Of a stretch of DNA of 64,000 nucleotides, positions 58,178 through 64,000 are shown piece by piece. The translations under genes were made by a program, and so were the position numbers. Below the pieces are notes generated by a model. The model was given only the letters and a program-made list of their open reading frames with translations. It did no database searches and had not been told where the DNA came from. The stretch lies in the NCBI GenBank assembly GCA_963767565.1, contig CAVYEG010000013.1:186001-250000 (forward strand). Direction: 5' to 3'. This DNA is from Palsa-504 sp963767565. Lineage in GTDB: Bacteria > Actinomycetota > Actinomycetes > Streptosporangiales > Streptosporangiaceae. Positions within the stretch are counted from its first letter, which is position 1. Each line of letters opens with the position of its first letter.

Positions 58178-58489
58178 AATGATCGGTCTCCATTCAGGTC
58201 CGCTGTTTGCGGGAAAGGGTTCATGCTTCAAGGCTGCCGCCCACGGCGGCCGCGGTCGATCGGGATCAGCCCGGTTCGCACCCTGATATGCAACCCCGAC
58301 GGCATCAGGGTCTGACCCTGACCGCGATCAGGGATTGCGCCCGACCGCAGATTCCCGACCACGCACGGCCTGGGCTGCCCGCCGCGATTTCCCGGTCTGC
58401 TCGGCCGCCGGCGGGGCTTGTTTCGAGCTGATGCTGGCGGGCAGTGGCGGCTAGGTCGGCGTTTTCTGCAGGTGCGGGAGTACCCAAAC
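58178..58489. other. Divergent intergenic region with clustered CCCTGAT/ATCAGGG motifs
   Basis: CCCTGAT (58280-58286), ATCAGGG (58303-58309), CCCTGA (58315-58320) and ATCAGGG (58327-58333) alternate in orientation over 54 bases. ACCCTGAT (58279-58286) and ATCAGGGT (58303-58310) form an 8-bp perfect inverted pair. The cluster lies between the small membrane gene (leftward) and the monooxygenase-like gene (rightward), and could be an operator array. No clear -35/-10 pair was identified. Confidence 0.45.
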
Positions 58490-58795
58490 ATGATTGCGAG
58501 AATCTGGCGCGGAGCGGTCCGGGCGCAGGACGCTGCGGCGTATGCGGCGTATGCGCAGCGGACCGGCATCGAAGGCTACCAGGGCACGCCGGGAAACCGC
58601 GGGGCCTGGCTGCTCTGGCGGACCGAGGGAGACCGGGCCGAATTCGTCACGGTGAGCTTCTGGGAGTCCCGGCGAGCTATCGAGGCCTTTGCCGGCCAGG
58701 ATATCGACGTGGCTGTCTTCTACCCCGACGACGACCAGTTCCTCATCGAGCGTGACCTGACGGTGAGCCATTACGAGGTCGCAGGCACCCAGTAG
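58490..58795 (+). CDS. Antibiotic-biosynthesis-monooxygenase-like (ABM/dimeric alpha-beta barrel) protein
   Basis: 101 residues with GGGAG ahead of the ATG. MIARIWRGAVRAQDAAAYAA, WLLWRTEGDRAEFVTVSFWE, SRRAIEAFAGQDIDVAVFYP, DDDQFLIERDLTVSHYEV: a ferredoxin-like alpha/beta module that forms a dimeric barrel. ABM-fold proteins oxidise ring substrates without cofactor or bind small molecules. It stands alone. Confidence 0.78.
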   Translation: MIARIWRGAVRAQDAAAYAAYAQRTGIEGYQGTPGNRGAWLLWRTEGDRAEFVTVSFWESRRAIEAFAGQDIDVAVFYPDDDQFLIERDLTVSHYEVAGTQ

Positions 58796-58872
58796 GATGG
58801 CGCCCCGCCGGCCGCCGCCGCTGAGCTAGGCGCGACAAGCCTGTCAGCGGCGGGGCCGCACCTACGAGGCTG

Positions 58873-59244
58873 TCAGGCCGAGACCAGGTCGCAGACGAAG
58901 ATAAGGGTCTCGCCCGGCGCGATCGCGTGCCCGGCGCCCCGGTCTCCGTAGGCCAGGTCCGGCGGGATGACCAGCTGACGGCGGCCGCCGACCTTCATGC
59001 CCGCCACGCCCTGGTCCCAGCCGGCGATGACCTGCCCGGCGCCGAGCCGGAACTGCAACGGGTCGCCCCTGTCCCAGCTTGCGTCGAATTCCTCCCCGGT
59101 GGAAAACGCCACCCCGACATAGTGCACCGTGACCAGGTCGCCTGGGCCGGCCACGCTGCCGTCTCCTTCCCAGATGTCGGTGACCTGCAGCCCGGTCGGC
59201 GGCTCGCCGCCAGGAAAATCGATCTCCGGTCTGGTCGTGCTCAT
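58873..59244 (-). CDS. FKBP-type peptidyl-prolyl cis-trans isomerase
   Basis: 123 residues, a single FKBP domain: LQVTDIWEGDGSVAGPGDLV, TVHYVGVAFSTGEEFDASWD, FRLGAGQVIAGWDQGVAGMK, VGGRRQLVIPPDLAYGDRGA, IAPGETLIFVCDLVSA. The pocket residues (Y, F, D, W, Y, F) are kept, so it should be active in the cytoplasm. The ATG is preceded by AGGAGAGG. The 249 bases upstream (59245-59493) show no gene. Confidence 0.95.
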   Translation of the reverse strand: MSTTRPEIDFPGGEPPTGLQVTDIWEGDGSVAGPGDLVTVHYVGVAFSTGEEFDASWDRGDPLQFRLGAGQVIAGWDQGVAGMKVGGRRQLVIPPDLAYGDRGAGHAIAPGETLIFVCDLVSA

Positions 59245-59493
59245 AATCGTCCTCTCCTCAGCTGCTCTTTAACGACGGTGGCTGGCTGGGCTGCGTGCGC
59301 CTCAACCTATGCAGTACCAGGTTCCCCGCCCAAACCGCGGCCCCCCGCCGGTCATCGCCCGAGCCTACGCGGCCATCAGGACGCCAGCCGCCATCCGATT
59401 TTGCCAGGGACTCTTCGGCATAGAGTGAACCGCCGATCGGGCCTGCTCGGGCCTTGAGATCACGAGCTTAAGGAACGGAAGAAAATAGTGGTC

Positions 59494-59742
59494 ATGGGTA
59501 GCGTGCCTGACGACCCCGCGACAGATAGACCGCGGGAATGGCTGGCGTTGCCCGGCGGCCGGATCCGGCCGGTCGTCTCCGTTCCTAACCCGGGCGGCAT
59601 CGCTGAGCTGCTGGCGTACAGCGCCTGGCTGGCCCGCTTGCGGCCCGCCTGCCGGTGCGGCAGGCCGCGCCTGGGTTCGGGCCGGACCTGCGGAAGCGCG
59701 GAGTGCGTAGCCGAGCTCCGCATCGAGGAGGCCGGAATCTAG
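59494..59742 (+). CDS. Small cysteine-containing protein, unknown
   Basis: About 82 residues from the ATG (or 84 from the GTG at 59488). AAGGAA and GGAAGA lie upstream. ATDRPREWLALPGGRIRPVV is followed by a helical part (GIAELLAYSAWLARL) and a cluster CRCGRPRLGSGRTCGSAEC with four cysteines that could bind zinc. The composition is protein-like, but I do not recognise the family. Confidence 0.45.
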   Translation: MGSVPDDPATDRPREWLALPGGRIRPVVSVPNPGGIAELLAYSAWLARLRPACRCGRPRLGSGRTCGSAECVAELRIEEAGI

Positions 59743-60053
59743 CCCGGCGCGTGCGCCAGCGACCAGGACCGGCGCCACGACCGGCTTCCTCGCTACTGGT
59801 AGGCGCAGCCTCCCACAGCACGTATGGCCGAGGACCAGGGCAGCCGCCCGGGGTGTTCACGGGTTCGACCGGACGGCCCGGGCGCGACCGTGGAAGCGAG
59901 CGGAGCCAAAGGATTGGAGCCACGGTCGTGGCCATGCGATTTCGAGGCCGACCGTAGGCAGACCGTAACACCACGGTCCGTTCGGAATAATTGAAGTTCT
60001 TTTGCACCGAACGGACCGTGGTTTCACTTCCACAGCACCAGGAGGAGCCGGCC
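59743..60053. promoter_or_regulatory. Upstream region of the isomerase/SDR operon with repeated GACCGTGG motifs
   Basis: The 8-mer GACCGTGG or its complement occurs exactly four times: 59886-59893 (+), 59920-59927 (-), 59971-59978 (-) and 60014-60021 (+). Near-copies GACCGTAG (59950-59957) and GACCGTAA (59961-59968) lie between. The last pair is part of a 16-bp-arm palindrome. Such an array just before an operon suggests binding of a regulator at several sites. No gene is seen in this stretch. Confidence 0.55.
59970..60022. repeat. Inverted repeat, family 2 copy B (perfect 16-bp arms)
   Basis: ACCACGGTCCGTTCGG (59970-59985) pairs perfectly with CCGAACGGACCGTGGT (60007-60022) around a 21-base AT-rich loop that includes AATAATTGAAG. 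Each arm contains the self-complementary ACGGNCCGT. It ends 31 bases before the isomerase start codon. The related element at 31474-31521 shows the sequence is not unique. Confidence 0.75.
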
Positions 60054-60663
60054 ATGGAGTACCTGGTCACAATGACCACCCACGTCCCGGACGGGACGCC
60101 GGACCAGGCCGTCGACGACGTCCGCGGCCGCGAGGCCGCGCACTCGGGCGAACTGGCCGCGGCGGGACACCTGGTGCGGCTGTGGCGTCCGCCGCTGCGG
60201 CCGGGCGAATGGCGCTCGCTCGGGCTGTTCGCCGCGGCGGACGGCGGTCAGCTTGAGCAGGTCCTGGCCTCGATGCCGCTGCGGGTGTGGCGCACCGATG
60301 AGGTGACGCCGCTCGCGCCGCACCCGAACGACCCGGCGCTGACGGCCATGAACGCAGGTACCGAATTCCTGACCACGTTCACCATCAGCGTCCCGGCGGG
60401 CACGCCCGGCGAGGCCGTGGACGACATCGAGGCGCGGAGGCGCGGCGCGCGAGGCGCGGCGCGCGGAGGAACTGGCCGGGCAGGGGCATCTGCTGCGGCT
60501 GTGGCGGTTGCCCGGCCATTCGCGCTCACTGGGCCTGTGGAACGCAGAGAACACCGCCGAGCTGGCGGCGATCTTGAAGTCGCTGCCCATGGACCCGTGG
60601 ATGACCGTCGAGACCATACCGCTCAGCCCGCACCCGAGCGACCCGGCGAGGATCATCACATGA
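60054..60663 (+). CDS. Double muconolactone-isomerase-like protein, apparent frameshift in the middle
   Basis: The ATG has AGGAGGAGC upstream. The first domain (residues 1-~95) reads MEYLVTMTTHVPDGTPDQAV, ELAAAGHLVRLWRPPLRPGE, WRSLGLFAAADGGQLEQVLA. A second copy starts EFLTTFTISVPAGTPGEAVD and then breaks in a GAGGCGCGG-rich stretch (about 60430-60470). One frame on it continues ELAGQGHLLRLWRLPGHSRS, LGLWNAENTAELAAILKSLP and ends at 60663, overlapping the SDR start (ATGA). The overlap and matching domain repeat argue that the shifted frame is genuine, so the break is either an error or recent damage. Muconolactone isomerases act in catechol ortho-cleavage; the role here is not proven. Confidence 0.65.
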
Positions 60664-61376
60664 CCGGGAACGGCCGGCGGGTCGCCATCATCACCGGAGG
60701 CTCGCAGGGCATCGGCGCCGGCCTGGTGGCCGGGTACCTCGGGCGAGGCTGGGCGGTGGTGGCCAACGCCCGGACGATCAAGCCGTCAGCGGACCCGGAC
60801 GTGCTCACGGTCGAGGGCGACATCGCGAAGCCGGAAACCGCCGACCGGATCGTCGAGGGTGCCCTGGAGCAGTTCGGCCGCATCGACACCCTGGTCAACA
60901 ACGCCGGGATGTTCGTCTCCAAGCCGTTCACCGACTACACCGCCGAGGACTACGCTCTGCTCACCGGCGTCAACCTGGGCGGGTTCTTCTGGCTGACCCA
61001 GCGGGTCATCGCCGAGATGGTGCGGCAGTACGGCGGACACGTGGTGAACGTCTCGGCCACCATGGCCGAGGTCGCGAACTCGCATTCGCCGTCAGCGCTG
61101 GCCGCGCTGACCAAGGGCGGCCTGGCCGCCGCGACCAGGTCGCTGGCCGTGGAGTACGCGTCGCGGGGCATCCGGGTCAACGCCGTCTCGCCCGGGATCA
61201 TCCAGACCCCGGTGTACCCGGCCGACAGCTACGAGGGGCTCGGCGACCAGCTTCCCCCGCTCGGTCGCGTAGGCCAGGTCAGCGACGTCGTCGGCGGCAT
61301 CTTGTTCCTGGAATCCTCGCCCTACATCACCGGCGAGATCCTGCACATCGACGGCGGCCAGACGGCGGGCCACTAG
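60660..61376 (+). CDS. Short-chain dehydrogenase/reductase lacking the catalytic tyrosine
   Basis: 238 residues. NAD(P)-binding AIITGGSQGIGAGLVAGYLG, TLVNNAGMF, and the C-terminal YASRGIRVNAVSPGIIQTPV and ILHIDGGQTAGH are standard. The active-site YxxxK reads ALTK preceded by Ala: SPSALAALTKGGLAAATRSL, with A148 in place of Tyr and K152 kept. A serine in VNVSATMAE is kept. Other SDRs share this SALASLTKGG form, so it is a subfamily feature; the chemistry may differ from ordinary dehydrogenation. It is coupled to the isomerase-like gene by ATGA. Confidence 0.88.
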   Translation: MTGNGRRVAIITGGSQGIGAGLVAGYLGRGWAVVANARTIKPSADPDVLTVEGDIAKPETADRIVEGALEQFGRIDTLVNNAGMFVSKPFTDYTAEDYALLTGVNLGGFFWLTQRVIAEMVRQYGGHVVNVSATMAEVANSHSPSALAALTKGGLAAATRSLAVEYASRGIRVNAVSPGIIQTPVYPADSYEGLGDQLPPLGRVGQVSDVVGGILFLESSPYITGEILHIDGGQTAGH

Positions 61377-61491
61377 GCCGACGGGCCCGGTGGCCTGAGC
61401 GGCGCGTGGCCCGTTGCGGCTCGTCTGAGATGGCGAGTAGCGTTGAGGCGAAGCGTCTCCCCTAGCCCTCACTGCGGATGGTCGGTGTGAC

Positions 61492-64000
61492 ATGCATCCT
61501 CCTCCCCGGTTGTTCGGCAGGACCGGCGAGCTGGGGATCCTGGGACGGCTCATCGCGAACGTGCGAAGGGGCCGCAGTGCCGTCCTGGTCGTGCAGGGAG
61601 AGCCGGGAATCGGCAAGACGGAACTGCTGCGGCAGCTGACCGCCGAGGCGTCCGGTTTCGCGGTGGCCCGCGTGGCCGGCGTCGAGTCGGAGATGGAGCT
61701 CCCCTTCGCCGGGCTGCACCAGCTGTGCGCGCCGATGCTCGGCCGGCTCGGGTCGCTGGCCGAGCCGCAGCGTCGCGCGCTCAGCGTCGCGTTCGGTCTG
61801 GCCTCCGGCGACAGCCCCGACCGGTTCATGGTCGCCCTCGCCGCGCTCAGCCTGATGGCGGAGGCCTCCGAGGAGCGGCCGATACTGTGCGTGGTGGACG
61901 ACGCGCAGTGGCTCGACCAGGCCTCGGCCCAGGTCCTCGGATTCATCGGGCGCCGCCTGCTGGCGGAGCCGGTAGCGCTGGTGTTCGCGATCCGGACGCC
62001 CGCCCCGGGAGCGCCCCTGCCGGATCCCCTGGCGGGCCTGCCCGAACTGCGGCTGGGCGGGCTGGATGAGCAGTCGGCTCGGGCGCTGCTGGCCACGGTC
62101 ATCTCAGGTCCGCTCGACGAGAGCGTCCGGACCCGGATTCTGGAGGAGACCCAGGGTCATCCGCTGGCCCTGCTCGAGCTCTACCGGGGCCGGAGCGCCG
62201 CCGACCTGGCGGGCGGGTTCGCCCTCCCGGATCCGGGAGACCTGCCCAGGCGCATCGAAGATCAGTACGCCGCACGCCTGGCTGAGCTGCCCGCCGACGT
62301 CCAGCGGCTGATCCTGCTCGCGGCGGCCGATCCGGCCGGCGACCCGGCGCTGATCCTGCGGGCGGCTCGGGTACTCGGCCTGGACACCGGGACCATGAAC
62401 CTGGCCGCCGCGGCCGACCTGGTGGCGTTCGGCGTGAACGTGCGCTTCCGGCATCCCCTGGTGCGTTCGGCCGCCTACCGGGCCGCCACCGCCGAGGACC
62501 GGCGAGCGGTACACGAGGCGCTGGCCGCGGTGACCGATCCGCTGGCCGACCCCGACCGCCGGGCGTGGCACTGTGCCCACGCGACGACCGGGCCGGACGA
62601 CGCGGTGGCCGAGGAGCTGATCAACTCGGCCAGCCGGGCGATGCGCCGAGGCGGGGTAGCCGCCGCCGCGGCCTTCTGGGCGCGAGCCGTGGCGCTCACT
62701 CCGGACCTGGGCCAGCGGGCCGCACGGGCCCTGAGGGCGGCCGAGGCGAAGTACGCAGCCGGAGACTTCGAGGCCGCGCAAGCCCTCCTGGTAACGGCTG
62801 AGGTCGGGCCGCTGAGCGAGCTGGACGAGGCGCGCGTGCAGCGGATGCGGGCGCAGATCGCGTTCGCGCTGAGACGGGGCAGCGACGCGCCGCCGCTCAT
62901 GCTGCGGGCGGCGCAGCGGATCCAGAGCCTGGACGCCGAAATGGCCCGTCAGACCTATCTCGAAGCCCTGCTGGCCGCGATCTACGCCGGCCGCCTCGCG
63001 GCCGGACAGGACGCGGGGCAGGTGGCTCGCGCCGCGAGATCTGTGATGCTGCAGCCTTCCGGGTCGCAGCCGCCGCCGCAGTCGCAGCTGCTCATCCACG
63101 GCCTGGCCGTGCGCCTGGCCGACGGGTACGTGGCCGCCGCCCCCACCCTCAAGGAGGCACTGCGCCGCTACCGGGCTCAGCCGCTCAAGCTGGACTGGCT
63201 GTCCGTCTCGTACAACATCGTCGCCATGGACATGTGGGACGACGAGGCGTGGTTCGAGCTCGCCGACGGCCAGGTCCGGCTGGCGCGCGCGAACGGCACG
63301 CTTAGCTGGCTTCCGTTCGCGCTGGACTATTTCGCCGAGATCCACGTCCAGGCCGGCGAGCTGTCCAAGGCGGCGGCCTTGCTGATGGAGCGGGAGGGCG
63401 TCGACTCGGGAGCCAGAGAGGCCACCTTGCCCTACGTCCCGCTGGTGCTCGCCGCGTGGCGCGGGGACGCACCGGGCGCGGCCGAGCTGGCGGAGGAGAT
63501 GGCCCGGGGCGCCTCGGACCGGGGCGAGGGCGCGGCACTGACCTACACGGACTACGCGCAGGCGGTGCTGAACAACGGCCAGGCCAACTACCGGGCCGCC
63601 GCCGAGGCAGCGGACCGGGCCCGCGCCGTCGACGAGATCGTCATCTCGCCGTGGGCCCTGTATGAGCTGGTGGAAGCCGCGGCCCGAAGCGATCAGCAGG
63701 AACGTGCCCGCGCGGCGGCTGATCAGCTGTCGCAGGTCGCCGCGGCGAGCGCCAGCAACTGGGCTTGCGGGGCGGCGGCGCGGTCCCGGGCGCTGGTAGC
63801 CGGGGGACGCGCCGCCGAAGCTGAATACCGCGAGGCGATCGAGCTGCTGGGCAGAACCCGGATGGCAACCCACGTGGCCCGCGCGCGCCTGGTCTACGGC
63901 GAATGGCTGCGCCGGGAGAACCGGCGGGTCGAGGCCCGCGACCAGCTGCGGTCCGCGTTCGACGCGCTCGCGTCCATGGGCGCCGAGGCGTTCGCCGAAC
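61492..64000 (+). CDS. LuxR-family transcriptional regulator with AAA/NACHT-like ATPase (3' partial)
   Basis: 836 codons are visible from MHPPPRLFGRTGELGILGRL and the gene runs off the right edge. Walker A VVQGEPGIGKTELLRQL, Walker B ILCVVDDAQWLDQASAQVL, then RMHPLVRSAAYR-like RFRHPLVRSAAYRAATAEDR and a long alpha-helical repeat region. The last bases encode RSAFDALASMGAEAFAE, the segment that directly precedes the LuxR helix-turn-helix in this family (LAL/MalT-like regulators), so the DNA-binding domain lies just outside. Large LAL regulators often sit beside the genes they activate; the isomerase-SDR operon is the nearest, 115 bases upstream. Confidence 0.92.
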   Translation, partial: MHPPPRLFGRTGELGILGRLIANVRRGRSAVLVVQGEPGIGKTELLRQLTAEASGFAVARVAGVESEMELPFAGLHQLCAPMLGRLGSLAEPQRRALSVAFGLASGDSPDRFMVALAALSLMAEASEERPILCVVDDAQWLDQASAQVLGFIGRRLLAEPVALVFAIRTPAPGAPLPDPLAGLPELRLGGLDEQSARALLATVISGPLDESVRTRILEETQGHPLALLELYRGRSAADLAGGFALPDPGDLPRRIEDQYAARLAELPADVQRLILLAAADPAGDPALILRAARVLGLDTGTMNLAAAADLVAFGVNVRFRHPLVRSAAYRAATAEDRRAVHEALAAVTDPLADPDRRAWHCAHATTGPDDAVAEELINSASRAMRRGGVAAAAAFWARAVALTPDLGQRAARALRAAEAKYAAGDFEAAQALLVTAEVGPLSELDEARVQRMRAQIAFALRRGSDAPPLMLRAAQRIQSLDAEMARQTYLEALLAAIYAGRLAAGQDAGQVARAARSVMLQPSGSQPPPQSQLLIHGLAVRLADGYVAAAPTLKEALRRYRAQPLKLDWLSVSYNIVAMDMWDDEAWFELADGQVRLARANGTLSWLPFALDYFAEIHVQAGELSKAAALLMEREGVDSGAREATLPYVPLVLAAWRGDAPGAAELAEEMARGASDRGEGAALTYTDYAQAVLNNGQANYRAAAEAADRARAVDEIVISPWALYELVEAAARSDQQERARAAADQLSQVAAASASNWACGAAARSRALVAGGRAAEAEYREAIELLGRTRMATHVARARLVYGEWLRRENRRVEARDQLRSAFDALASMGAEAFAE

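Overview
The window is very GC-rich, with dense genes, many GTG/TTG starts and frequent 4-bp ATGA/GTGA/TTGA stop-start overlaps. It contains DUF3040, DUF1707 and DUF2127 proteins, a VapBC pair, DrrAB-type ABC transporters and a large LuxR-family ATPase. This points to a soil-type high-GC actinomycete with a large genome. The species cannot be named from sequence alone. No rRNA, tRNA, CRISPR array or complete insertion sequence was seen.

Layout. 1-5067: 3' part of an energy-converting-hydrogenase-related (Ehr/Hyc-like) membrane operon whose catalytic subunits lack the NiFe and proximal FeS cysteines; its last antiporter gene is frameshifted at a GC-rich insert. 5160-7516: a DUF3040-like protein, an anchored protein and a vapBC pair with a probable leaderless promoter. 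7506-13612: a transketolase/PDH-E1-like enzyme, an MFS-GNAT fusion, a GNAT and a DUF2127 protein. 13648-24648: a catabolic region with an FCD-type GntR regulator and two leftward operons (FAD oxidoreductase, DUF1857, FAH-family hydrolase, 3-hydroxyisobutyrate-dehydrogenase-like; two extradiol-type VOC dioxygenases and a SnoaL protein), plus a rightward class II aldolase-like gene. A palindrome of the form AAACTGYATRCAGTTT lies before the regulator and in both enzyme-operon promoter regions, suggesting one regulon. 24586-31274: a two-component system with a polytopic membrane protein, divergent from an ABC exporter of which one permease has a large ectodomain. 31559-35693: GNAT, a psuK/psuG pair with a 2-hydroxyacid dehydrogenase, and a universal stress protein. 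35974-38914: LolA-like secreted protein and ABC exporter. 39255-43205: lipase, HAD phosphatase, rpiA, pgl, DUF1707 protein. 43202-49431: sbcC, sbcD, penicillin-binding lipoprotein. 49685-54350: adenine deaminase, DrrAB-like transporter, a decayed stretch with aldo/keto reductase and metallo-beta-lactamase fragments, and small genes. 54396-64000: acetyltransferase, MetE-like protein, VOC proteins, FKBP, a muconolactone-isomerase-like/SDR operon with a dense array of GACCGTGG motifs, and a LuxR-family ATPase cut by the window end.

Short repeats are a theme. There are two families of long inverted repeats with two copies each, 18-bp in-frame tandem repeats in two genes, and 26-bp tandem duplications, one of which reshapes the ends of two convergent genes. 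Five loci show frame or fusion anomalies: the antiporter, MFS-GNAT, aldo/keto reductase, muconolactone-isomerase-like protein, and psuG with no standard start codon. Each should be confirmed against reads before being taken as biology.
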